Part shown: positions 6,544-11,913 of the stretch, piece after piece | Layout of the letters: the number at the start of each line of letters is the position of its first letter | Position numbering within the stretch: position 1 is the stretch's first letter | From: Deltaproteobacteria bacterium RBG_16_54_18 | Lineage (GTDB): Bacteria; Desulfobacterota; B13-G15; RBG-16-54-18 | DNA: 11,913 nt | Direction: 5' to 3' | Assembly (NCBI GenBank): GCA_001797935.1 | Contig: MGQT01000112.1 | Span: 1-11,913, forward strand | Made by a program: the position numbers and the translations under genes | Notes under the pieces: generated by a model | Databases searched by the model: none | What the model saw: only the letters and a program-made list of their open reading frames with translations | Told to the model about the DNA's origin: nothing

Positions 6544-6925
6544 GGTTGGTCTCCTCTTGACCGGTATGCCGGTACCCCCTGATTCCCGTAACCACGATGG
6601 CGAGGAAGACGGTCAGCAATCCTACCAGGAAGGCAATCAGGTTCACGGCGCCGCGCAGCAGGACGACGACGCCGGCCACGACGGCAATCAGGGCGAGAAA
6701 CTTGACGGCGTATTGGGCAACGAGCGCCCCGGTTTTTCCTCTGCGGGCAAAACCGCGCGCAAAGATCATGCGCAGGGCCTTGAAGTTGAGGATAGAGATG
6801 ACCCCCCCGATGAACACGCCCAAAGTGATTTGTCTGTCCCAGAAGGGGATGCTCCCTATAATCATAAGGGCCAAGATGATCCATTGGGTTCGTTCGACAG
6901 CAGTTAATTTATCCTCTGCGCCCAT
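6533..6925 (-). CDS. atpI: ATP synthase subunit I (AtpI-like membrane protein)
   Basis: Small membrane protein of the ATP synthase I family (Pfam ATP-synt_I), thought to help assemble the c ring. Four hydrophobic segments are seen at about 14-30, 34-50, 72-91 and 93-113, with a basic cytoplasmic loop (RMIFARGFARRGKTG) between the second and third. I chose the ATG at 6923-6925 (130 residues) because AAAGGA lies six bases upstream; an in-frame TTG one codon earlier is less well placed. Family assignment rests on size, topology and position between atpZ and atpB, since AtpI sequences vary greatly. Confidence 0.82.
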   Translation of the reverse strand: MGAEDKLTAVERTQWIILALMIIGSIPFWDRQITLGVFIGGVISILNFKALRMIFARGFARRGKTGALVAQYAVKFLALIAVVAGVVVLLRGAVNLIAFLVGLLTVFLAIVVTGIRGYRHTGQEETNHGA

Positions 6926-6940
6926 CAATGTTCCTTTGAT

Positions 6941-7183
6941 CTATTGATCCTCTCTATTTTCCCTTTCCAGGCGTTTCATCGCCCGATAGAGGCTGCGAAA
7001 GCCTGCGGCCGCCCCGATGCAGATAAAGACGATAAGCAGCCAAGGATCGGTTTTCAGCCAGCGGTCGAGGTAATACCCGATGGCAGTCCCTACCGCCACC
7101 GACAACCCCATCTCGAGCCCCAGGGTGCTGTAAGCGGCAATCTGTTTGATCAACCTTACGGTTTCATCTCCCCGAGATGCCAC
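6941..7183 (-). CDS. atpZ: AtpZ-type ATP synthase assembly protein
   Basis: Short two-helix membrane protein of the AtpZ/ATPase_gene1 family, often first in atp operons and linked to ATP synthase assembly or Mg/Ca handling. Marks are the first helix LGLEMGLSVAVGTAIGYYLD, the pattern LDxxLxTxPWLL, and GAAAGFRSLYR near the end of the second helix, followed by a charged tail. I place the start at the GTG 7181-7183 (80 residues): AAGGA lies nine bases upstream and the promoter would start transcription at about 7205. A TTG at 7205-7207 would give 88 residues but has no ribosome-binding site. Its stop is 15 bases before atpI. Confidence 0.83.
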   Translation of the reverse strand: MASRGDETVRLIKQIAAYSTLGLEMGLSVAVGTAIGYYLDRWLKTDPWLLIVFICIGAAAGFRSLYRAMKRLERENREDQ

Positions 7184-7211
7184 GGCCAGGAATCCTTGTT
7201 CAAACAATCAC

Positions 7212-7240
7212 AATGTACCATAACCTCCCCAGAAGGTCAA
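7212..7240 (-). promoter_or_regulatory. Promoter of atpZ-atpI-atpB-atpE
   Basis: Minus strand TTGACC (7235-7240), 17 bases, TACATT (7212-7217). It matches consensus at five of six and four of six positions. Transcription should begin near 7205, about 20 bases before the atpZ GTG. This makes the four F0 genes a transcription unit of their own. Confidence 0.7.
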
Positions 7241-7267
7241 TCGCTTTTCTTTATTTGGCCCGGCTGA

Positions 7268-7324
7268 GCAAGGGGCGTAGAGGTATCTGCAACTCGACGG
7301 GGGCAGTTGAACCAGCGCCCCTGC
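7268..7324 (-). terminator. Long imperfect hairpin after dapA
   Basis: Outer arms GGGGCG (7272-7277) and CGCCCC (7316-7321) are extended outward by GCA/TGC past a bulged A. Inside, GGT/ACC and CTGC/GCAG can also pair. It begins about 12 bases beyond the dapA stop and ends before the atpZ promoter, so it probably ends or protects the dapA transcript. There is no T-run. Confidence 0.45.
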
Positions 7325-7335
7325 CAAGCATTCGG

Positions 7336-8361
7336 CTAACGCCAGTGCTTATCCTCATAGATCCTCGCCTCGAGATCTATCAGGTAAAAGTCCTGCAGCG
7401 GTGTCAAGAGCTCCCTATGCCGTTCGTAGACGGCCTTAATCGCCTCCCTCACGATAGCAATCCCCTTGGGAGTCATCCGCCCCAAGGGAGCACGGCAGGG
7501 CCCGGCCGGCATTCCCAAACCCCGCATCAAGGTCTTGATTGCGGAGGGATTTCTGAACTTACAGGGGACCTGAAATCCCTCATACTCCTCCACCGTCTTG
7601 ACGGTGACGATCTTAAAAAGGGGCTCCAGGGCCTGCGCAAGCTTCTCCCCCCGCGCGACGTCGCCGGCACTGAAGGCGGCCGTCATCTCGGCCACGGCGC
7701 CGGGGACCACGTTGGAGACGACCGAGACGACGCCCTGGGCTCTGATATCCGCACGCGTCATCATCGCTACAGTCATATCATCGTCGCCGGACAGGATGTC
7801 AAAATCGTCCCCCAGCAGCCTTCTCGTCTTGGCCATGCGCTCAAGGTCACCAGTGGCCTCTTTGACCGCGCGGACGTTTTTACAGTGGCGGTTCAGGATG
7901 GCCAAGTCCTCCACCTCCAGTTGGGTCCCGGTCCTGGCCGGGATGATATAGGGGGCGATAAAGGTTTTGGGGAACTCCCGCGCGACGACTTCGTAATACT
8001 CAGTCCTCAATTCCAACGAAGAAGGCCCGTTATAGTAGCAGTCCACCAGCAGGACCGCCTCGGCCCCGGCCTCAACAGCATGCCGGGTACCCCTGAGGGC
8101 CTCCTGGGTGGAATTACTGCCGGTGCCGGCCATGACATACGTCTTTCCCTTGGCCAGCCGCACCACTTCTTCGATGATTTGATTGTGTTCTTTCCAGTCC
8201 ACGGTCGGGGATTCGCCGGTAGTCCCTGTCGGCAGCACCTTGGCTCCCCCCTCGATTTGAAAGGTCACGTTCTTGCGCAGTCCCTCCAGGTCCAAGGCAC
8301 CCCCCTCCGTAAAAGGGGTAATAAGGGCGGTCCAACACCCTTGTAATCGCTCTACCTGCAT
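7336..8361 (-). CDS. dapA: DapA-family class I aldolase (probable dihydrodipicolinate synthase)
   Basis: TIM-barrel Schiff-base lyase of the DapA/NanA family, most likely 4-hydroxy-tetrahydrodipicolinate synthase (pyruvate plus aspartate semialdehyde, lysine and diaminopimelate pathway). Numbered from an upstream in-frame ATG at 8376: GTTGES at 51-56 with Thr52-Thr53, YYNGPSS at 114-120, Tyr143 and Arg148 in YIIPARTG, Schiff-base Lys172 in VKEATGDL, and SGDDD at 196-200. These match the E. coli Thr44-Thr45, Tyr107, Tyr133, Arg138 and Lys161 set. I chose the ATG at 8359-8361, five codons on, because AGGAG lies seven bases before it. At about 341 residues it is some 45 longer than E. coli DapA, mainly at the C-terminus, and CYYNGP replaces the usual PYYNRP. 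Another aldolase of the family is therefore possible. Confidence 0.8.
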   Translation of the reverse strand: MQVERLQGCWTALITPFTEGGALDLEGLRKNVTFQIEGGAKVLPTGTTGESPTVDWKEHNQIIEEVVRLAKGKTYVMAGTGSNSTQEALRGTRHAVEAGAEAVLLVDCYYNGPSSLELRTEYYEVVAREFPKTFIAPYIIPARTGTQLEVEDLAILNRHCKNVRAVKEATGDLERMAKTRRLLGDDFDILSGDDDMTVAMMTRADIRAQGVVSVVSNVVPGAVAEMTAAFSAGDVARGEKLAQALEPLFKIVTVKTVEEYEGFQVPCKFRNPSAIKTLMRGLGMPAGPCRAPLGRMTPKGIAIVREAIKAVYERHRELLTPLQDFYLIDLEARIYEDKHWR

Positions 8362-8404
8362 GCTCGATCTCCTCATAGCAATAGCTTACCTCAGTCTCGC
8401 CAAG

Positions 8405-8433
8405 AAAGTAGAGTAAAGAAATCGAAAAGTCAA
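8405..8433 (-). promoter_or_regulatory. Promoter of dapA
   Basis: Minus strand TTGACT (8428-8433), 17 bases, TACTTT (8405-8410), in the 74-base gap between rlmB and dapA. The -35 is good, the -10 modest. It would give a leader of about 35-40 bases to the ATG at 8361 and allow dapA to be transcribed apart from rlmB. Confidence 0.55.
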
Positions 8434-8435
8434 GT

Positions 8436-9179
8436 TCACGGGAGATGTGGTTTCGTCGCCCGTTGCCGCAGGCATTCATAGAGGATAATGGCCCCGGCCA
8501 CCGAGGCGTTGAGGGAGTTGACCGGGCCGCGCATGGGTATGGAAACGAGCAGATCGCAGGTACGTTTAACAAGGGGCCTGACCCCACGTCCCTCCCCCCC
8601 GATGACCACGGCCAGGGGGATGGTCAAGTCGTGCTGATAGAGGTCGGTTTGCGCGTCTGCGGCGGCGCCTGCTACCCAGATATTCCTCTCTTTGATCTCC
8701 CTGAGGGCGGCAGTAATGTTGGTGACACGGGCCACCGGCATGTGAAAGACCGCCCCGGCAGAGCTTTTGACCACGGCAGGGGTGATGCCGGTTGCGCGGT
8801 CTTTGGGAATGATCACCCCCCATACCCCGCAGGCGAGCGCCGTACGGATGAGGGCGCCGAGATTGCGAGGATCCTCCATCCCGTCGAGGATCAGGAGCAG
8901 GGGGTCCCCCTCGCTGCGGCGGAGGATGCCGTCCAGATCGGCATAGGCAAAGTGCTCGATGAAGGCCGCCACCCCCTGATGCGTGGCGTTTTTCGTGAGG
9001 GAGTCGAGCTGCGAACGCTCCTTTGTCCCCACCGGGATTTTTTCCGCGTGTGCCTCGTTGACGATCGACTCAATCGCCTGAGGGTTTCTCCCCGTTGCTA
9101 TCCATATCTCCTTGATCCGGCAGCATCTCGAGCGCATGGCCTCAGAGACGGGGTTTATCCCATAGATCCAAAAAGCCAT
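8436..9179 (-). CDS. rlmB: 23S rRNA (guanosine-2'-O-)-methyltransferase RlmB-type (SpoU family)
   Basis: SPOUT-class methyltransferase using S-adenosylmethionine, most like RlmB, which methylates the 2'-O of G2251 in 23S rRNA (E. coli numbering). An N-terminal substrate-binding domain (about 1-78, starting FWIYGINPVSEAM) is followed by the knotted catalytic domain: motif 1 LDGMEDPRNLGALIRTA at 98-114 with Asn106 and Arg112, motif 2 VIGGEGRGV at 192-200 with Glu196, and motif 3 IPMRGPVNSLNASVAGAI at 214-231. The 247-residue length matches the family. The ATG at 9177-9179 follows AAAGGAG. TrmH-type tRNA methyltransferases share the fold, but the N-terminal domain points to RlmB. Confidence 0.92.
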   Translation of the reverse strand: MAFWIYGINPVSEAMRSRCCRIKEIWIATGRNPQAIESIVNEAHAEKIPVGTKERSQLDSLTKNATHQGVAAFIEHFAYADLDGILRRSEGDPLLLILDGMEDPRNLGALIRTALACGVWGVIIPKDRATGITPAVVKSSAGAVFHMPVARVTNITAALREIKERNIWVAGAAADAQTDLYQHDLTIPLAVVIGGEGRGVRPLVKRTCDLLVSIPMRGPVNSLNASVAGAIILYECLRQRATKPHLP

Positions 9180-9202
9180 CCCAACTCCTTTCCCGTTCGA
9201 TC

Positions 9203-9231
9203 AGAGTAGCCGGAAAAGGAGCGCTCTGCAA
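9203..9231 (-). promoter_or_regulatory. Possible promoter of rlmB
   Basis: Minus strand TTGCAG (9226-9231), 17 bases, TACTCT (9203-9208), about 25 bases before the rlmB start. A second weak pair further upstream is TTGTTA (9269-9274), 17 bases, TAAAAA (9246-9251). Either may serve; neither is close to consensus. Confidence 0.4.
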
Positions 9232-9289
9232 GGGGTTGACGAAAATTTTTATCCACGAAGTCCAGCAATAACAAACGAATATATAAGGG

Positions 9290-9318
9290 TTTACTTTTAT
9301 TAAAAAATTGCATATGCT
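9290..9318 (+). promoter_or_regulatory. Likely promoter of the GGA-rich leader and yihY
   Basis: TTTACT (9290-9295), 17 bases, TATGCT (9313-9318), each four of six to consensus, within the most AT-rich part of the gap. Transcription would begin near 9325, about 174 bases before the yihY ATG. Confidence 0.5.
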
Positions 9319-9359
9319 GTGAATCGGTTCGGGAAAGACCTATGCAGCGCCGGGATCGC

Positions 9360-9375
9360 GCTCCCGCGGGGGAGC
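9360..9375 (+). other. GC-rich stem-loop in the leader
   Basis: GCTCCC and GGGAGC form a 6-bp perfect stem with loop GCGG. The 5' arm can instead pair with CGGGA just upstream (9351-9355), so two mutually exclusive structures exist. Confidence 0.55.
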
Positions 9376-9429
9376 TATGAGGGATGAGGCGAGAGGTCGA
9401 TCGTGAAAGGAATAGGGGTCAAGGATGGC

Positions 9430-9456
9430 AAGGGGCAGGAGTGTCCCTTTTTATTT
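9430..9456 (+). terminator. Intrinsic terminator 42 bases before yihY
   Basis: AAGGGGCA (9430-9437) pairs with TGTCCCTT (9442-9449), with one G-U pair, around loop GGAG; T9448-T9452 and then ATTT follow. It is the clearest Rho-independent terminator in the window. It lies in the leader, not after a gene, so either the RNA upstream is a separate transcript or read-through controls yihY. Confidence 0.75.
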
Positions 9457-9498
9457 GGTCTGGTGAAAATAGTCGAGCAGCGAAAAGGGTAATGACCG

Positions 9499-10863
9499 AT
9501 GATGCAACTGAGCCCTAAAAAACTCTATCAGGTGACGGCCCAGAGAATTTCACGGGTTATCAATTTTTTTGCCGTCGATATCTGGAAGATACAGCAGCGG
9601 GATCTTTCACGGGCGGCCTGGCTCTTGATCATGCAGGCACGCATCCTCGTCGTCGTCCTGCGGGGATTCTATGAGGATAAAATCCAGTTACGGGCCTCGT
9701 CCCTGACCTATAACACCTTGCTCTCCATTGTCCCATTGGTCGCCGTCCTCTTTGGCATTGCCAAGGGATTCAGCTTTGACAAGGCGCTGGAACAGTACAT
9801 CGTCGTGAACCTACAGATGCACGACGCGATCGTCACGCGGGTCATTACGTTTTCCCGCACCCTGCTCGAGACTACCAAGGGGGGCGTCATCGCCGGCATC
9901 GGCGTGATCATGCTCTTTTGGACGATCATCAGGGTGCTCGCGAATATTGAGAGATCATTCAATGACATCTGGGGGATCAGAAAAGCGAGGACCCTGGTCA
10001 GAAAAATCAGCGATTACCTTTCTTTCATGCTCATCTGCCCGTTTCTCCTCGTGATGTCGAGCACCGTGACCGTCGTGCTGGCTAGCCAGTACAAGCTCGC
10101 CGTCCAAAAGATCGGGTTACTAGGGGCACTTGACCCCGCCGTCTTCTTTCTGTTGCGGTTCGTGCCACTGGGTATCCTGTGGGTCATGTTCGCCTTTATC
10201 TATATCTTTATGCCGAATATCAAAGTTTCCCTCAAATCCGGCGCCCTGGCAGGGCTCATAACCGCACTCATCTTCCAATTCTTCCAGGTGCTATATATCA
10301 ACGCGCAGATATGGATTGCCCAGTATAATGCCATTTACGGTAGTTTCGCCGCGCTGCCGCTCTTCTTGATATGGCTGCAGATGAGCTGGCTGATCGTGCT
10401 CCTCGGTGCCGAATACTCGTTCGCACAGCAAAACATCGAAATGTACGAATTTGAGCACGCGTATCACGAGGTGAGCTATTCCTTCAAAAAGCTCCTGAGC
10501 CTGCGGATCGTGCACGCACTGGTGCGTAACTTCGCCCAAGCGGGGGCGCCCTGGACGGAGCTCAAGATCTCACAGAAGCTTGGGATCCCCGTACGCCTGG
10601 TGCGTGATCTCCTGCGCGAATTGCGCGAGGCCAAGGTCATTTCCCAAGTCGTGCTGGAAGACGACCAGACCGTGGCCTATCAACCTGCCCGTAGCCTTGA
10701 CAGAATAACCGTGCAGTTCGTGATCGATGCCTTGGAACAACGGGGAAGCGATGATATCCAGGTTGCCAAAACCAGGGAACTCAAAAAGCTCTCCTCGTTG
10801 CTCGCCGGTTTTCACCACCTCATCGCGCGCTCGCCGGCGAACAGGCGTCTCCAAGACCTGTAG
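9499..10863 (+). CDS. YihY/BrkB family membrane protein with C-terminal regulatory domain
   Basis: Integral inner-membrane protein of the YihY/virulence factor BrkB family (once wrongly called RNase BN). Its biochemical role is unsettled. Six hydrophobic segments are seen at about 70-90, 130-150, 172-195, 213-237, 247-270 and 284-306. The family marks are LRASSLTYNTLLSIVPLVAVLF (65-86, given in the conserved order AxxLTYxTLLSIVP) and YGSFAALPLFLIWLQMSW (280-297). Residues after about 315 form a soluble tail; 330-395 look like a winged helix (SQKLGIPVRLVRDLLREL then a short basic hairpin), a known extension in longer members. At 454 residues it is at the long end. The ATG at 9499 has AAGGG upstream. 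It is followed after 27 bases by pilZ on the same strand. Confidence 0.88.
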   Translation: MMQLSPKKLYQVTAQRISRVINFFAVDIWKIQQRDLSRAAWLLIMQARILVVVLRGFYEDKIQLRASSLTYNTLLSIVPLVAVLFGIAKGFSFDKALEQYIVVNLQMHDAIVTRVITFSRTLLETTKGGVIAGIGVIMLFWTIIRVLANIERSFNDIWGIRKARTLVRKISDYLSFMLICPFLLVMSSTVTVVLASQYKLAVQKIGLLGALDPAVFFLLRFVPLGILWVMFAFIYIFMPNIKVSLKSGALAGLITALIFQFFQVLYINAQIWIAQYNAIYGSFAALPLFLIWLQMSWLIVLLGAEYSFAQQNIEMYEFEHAYHEVSYSFKKLLSLRIVHALVRNFAQAGAPWTELKISQKLGIPVRLVRDLLRELREAKVISQVVLEDDQTVAYQPARSLDRITVQFVIDALEQRGSDDIQVAKTRELKKLSSLLAGFHHLIARSPANRRLQDL

Positions 10864-10878
10864 ACGCAGAATGAGGCA

Positions 10879-10971
10879 GAGGGGAGTCCCGTGCCTGAGC
10901 AAGAACGTCGCCACGCCGAACGGCTGCATACCGCCATACCGCTTACCATAGAGATAGTAGGGACTCCCCTC
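10879..10971 (+). promoter_or_regulatory. Perfect 12-bp inverted repeat across the pilZ start region
   Basis: GAGGGGAGTCCC (10879-10890) and GGGACTCCCCTC (10960-10971) are exact reverse complements, 69 bases apart. The left arm contains the pilZ ribosome-binding site (AGGGGAG) and ends one base before the GTG; the right arm is within codons 24-27. In mRNA the stem would hide the ribosome-binding site. Confidence 0.75.
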
Positions 10972-11349
10972 CCTCCGCCGCCGATCACCGTTGAGACGGA
11001 AGACATCTCGCTACGGGGCCTTTCCCTCGTTATCAAGATCAAGACGAGGTCCGCGGATGGCCGCCTCTCCATCCCGGAAGGAGAGGACCCCAAGCTGGTC
11101 AAGTATCTCATGTTGGATAACAAGCGTTTAAAAATGGAAATCAAAATACTCCCCCAGGATAAGGCCATATCGGCGACGGGCAAGGTTGCGTGGTGTTACC
11201 GAAGCCTGCGCGATGACCATTATTTTGTGAAGGTCGGAATATCGATAGAAGAGATGCAACGAGAACAGAGGGAACAGTGGTTGGAATTTCTCAGGGCCAT
11301 ATACCAATTTATGGCGGGTCTGGAGAACGGCGAGGAGCTGCGAAAATGA
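10891..11349 (+). CDS. PilZ domain protein (predicted cyclic-di-GMP receptor)
   Basis: PilZ-type protein of 152 residues. The cyclic-di-GMP-binding marks are present: RxxxR at Arg7-Arg11 (after Arg6) and DxSxxG at Asp38, Ser40, Gly43, followed by a beta-rich body with GKVAWCYR at 97-104. The C-terminal third is charged and helical (MQREQREQWLEFLRAIYQFM). It starts with GTG at 10891, with AGGGGAG just upstream; starting later would lose the RxxxR motif. It lies 27 bases after the YihY gene and is likely co-transcribed, so a link between cyclic-di-GMP and a membrane or envelope process is reasonable but unproven. A 12-bp inverted repeat could mask its ribosome-binding site. The stop overlaps an ATG (ATGA) that opens the next, broken gene. 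Confidence 0.88.
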   Translation: MPEQERRHAERLHTAIPLTIEIVGTPLPPPPITVETEDISLRGLSLVIKIKTRSADGRLSIPEGEDPKLVKYLMLDNKRLKMEIKILPQDKAISATGKVAWCYRSLRDDHYFVKVGISIEEMQREQREQWLEFLRAIYQFMAGLENGEELRK

Positions 11350-11488
11350 TTGGTTCAAGCTACCGCCACTTGTCATATTCGACCTTATTGTTTTCTTTTT
11401 CGTCGTGCCGTTCTGGAAGATCTGCGCCAAGGCGGGCCTTGCGCGATGGCTCGGTCTGCTGATGGGGGTAAAGGGAAGCCGTGTTTAA
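11346..11488 (+). pseudogene. Small membrane protein gene, apparently frameshifted at its start
   Basis: From 11348 a 46-codon open stretch encodes a hydrophobic peptide (DWFKLPPLVIFDLIVFF, then VVPFWKICAKAGLARWLGLLM, ending GVKGSRV). The first part has the look of a single-pass membrane segment followed by an amphipathic W/K/G-rich stretch. No standard start codon lies in this frame. The ATG overlapping the pilZ stop (11346) is in the wrong frame by one base; one extra A after it would give Met-Asn-Trp-Phe and restore a normal ATGA-coupled gene. Either a one-base loss (mutation or sequence error) or frameshifting is implied. The end also looks short, as the hydrophobic part stops abruptly after LLM. 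I do not recognise a named family. Confidence 0.5.
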
Positions 11489-11512
11489 AATATTTTAAGA
11501 GGGGAGAGAGGT

Positions 11513-11913
11513 ATGCGGATAAGAAAAAAAGCAATCGCGCTTGCTATCGGTATTCTGATTTTTTTTGTCGTGGCTGGTTTACGGGTTTTGCCTGCGATGG
11601 CAGTAGACCCGATCGTGGGGCAGTGGAATTATAGCACTGCCAATCATTGGGCAAAAGGCCCTGTCCCGGCGGGCAAGCCCAGTAAGGGGGTCCTCGTCAT
11701 CACGCAGCTGGGTGAGCAGTTTAAAATGGAGTTTAAATCGGGGATGGTGTTTAGCCCCCCTGAATTACGCTACTTTACCGGCACGAAGAACGGGCAGGAG
11801 TATCTCTTTTTTAATGGCGCGCAAGTGGATAACGAAGGCGGCAGGGCTAAAAATACCTGTACGTTGAAAATGGCAGGCGCGAATATGTGCAAGGGGAAAT
11901 CGTACTCACAGTA
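11513..11913 (+). CDS. Secreted or periplasmic protein of unknown function (3' end off window)
   Basis: ATG at 11513-11515 after GGGGAGAGAG; the frame stays open to the right edge (133 residues seen). Residues 1-30 are a clear signal peptide: basic MRIRKK, hydrophobic core, and AMA before Val31. The mature part begins DPIVGQWNYSTAN and continues as a beta-rich, Gly- and Lys-containing sequence with repeated short hydrophobic strands, reminiscent of small lipocalin-like or copper-resistance-like periplasmic folds, though I cannot assign a family. Two cysteines are seen close together near 117-126 (CTLKMAGANMC). It follows the pilZ and broken small-protein genes on the same strand after a 24-base gap and may belong to the same unit. 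Confidence 0.75.
   Translation, partial: MRIRKKAIALAIGILIFFVVAGLRVLPAMAVDPIVGQWNYSTANHWAKGPVPAGKPSKGVLVITQLGEQFKMEFKSGMVFSPPELRYFTGTKNGQEYLFFNGAQVDNEGGRAKNTCTLKMAGANMCKGKSYSQ

Larger units (their letters stand above)
9325..9456 (+). ncRNA. Candidate GGA-rich leader or small RNA ending in a terminator
   Basis: Putative RNA of about 130 nt running from the promoter at 9290-9318 to the terminator at 9430-9456. It carries seven GGA triplets, starting at 9332, 9353, 9371, 9382, 9409, 9423 and 9438. CAAGGATGG at 9420-9428 resembles the CsrA target ACARGGAUG, and the last GGA sits in the terminator loop. Two hairpins that share bases are possible: CGGGA/TCCCG and GCTCCC/GGGAGC (9360-9375). GACCT (9338-9342) can pair with AGGTC (about 9394-9398). 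No known riboswitch class was recognised. It may be a CsrA-sequestering small RNA, an attenuator leader of yihY, or both. The 5' end and expression are inferred. Confidence 0.4.

Noticed and set aside
7268..7324. tRNA-like look (GGTTCAA and closing stem)
   Set aside because: The T-arm stem does not pair and no anticodon or acceptor arm can be drawn; treated as a simple hairpin.
7177..8346. Plus-strand open frame of 389 codons over dapA
   Set aside because: Opposite strand has full DapA motifs; this frame has no family features and no ribosome-binding site.
8445..9209. Plus-strand open frame of 254 codons over rlmB
   Set aside because: Antisense shadow of a clear SPOUT methyltransferase.
9249..9257. 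Near-consensus DnaA box TTATCCACG in AT-rich DNA
   Set aside because: Only one box, and no dnaA, dnaN or gidA nearby; not evidence for an origin.

Overview
The window looks like chromosome from a Gram-negative, GC-moderate bacterium, probably a member of the former Deltaproteobacteria (Desulfobacterota). This is inferred from the gene set and layout, not from a marker comparison. Pointers are a periplasmic lytic transglycosylase with an N-terminal DUF4124-like segment, an F-type ATP synthase whose membrane genes (atpZ-atpI-atpB-atpE) stand alone without F1 genes, a c subunit with an N-terminal signal-like extension, and a PilZ protein. No phage, insertion sequence, CRISPR array, rRNA or tRNA was found.

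Layout. 1-1541 (minus): rplU-rpmA-obgE, a ribosomal protein and ribosome-assembly GTPase operon behind two overlapping sigma70-type promoters; obgE runs off the left edge. 1561-1852: divergent intergenic DNA with no convincing gene. 1853-3098 (plus): lytic transglycosylase and pgsA, coupled by an ATGA overlap. 3095-4968 (minus): two DppB/DppC-type ABC permeases, also ATGA-coupled, whose last stop overlaps that of pgsA. 4969-5472: about 500 bases without a gene. 5473-7240 (minus): atpZ-atpI-atpB-atpE. 7336-8433 (minus): a DapA-family class I aldolase. 8436-9231 (minus): rlmB. 9290-11913 (plus): promoter, a GGA-rich leader ending in an intrinsic terminator, then a YihY/BrkB membrane protein, a PilZ protein, a broken small membrane protein gene and a secreted protein cut by the right edge.

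Promoters. Six transcription units begin with recognisable TTGAC-type -35 boxes spaced exactly 17 bases from T-rich -10 boxes. These help choose starts for the DppB-like permease, atpZ and dapA, where longer reading frames would begin upstream of, or at, the likely transcription start.

Most interesting points. (1) A leader or small RNA at about 9325-9456 holds seven GGA triplets in about 130 bases, one in the loop of a strong terminator, which suggests a CsrA-type sponge or an attenuator. (2) A perfect 12-bp inverted repeat would pair the pilZ ribosome-binding site with its own coding region. (3) The ATP synthase c subunit has the Gln/Glu-Ser/Tyr pattern of sodium-binding c rings. (4) rplU reads 47 bases into rpmA, so the L21 tail encodes the rpmA ribosome-binding site and start. 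(5) A small membrane-protein gene after pilZ appears broken by one missing base just after its ATG.
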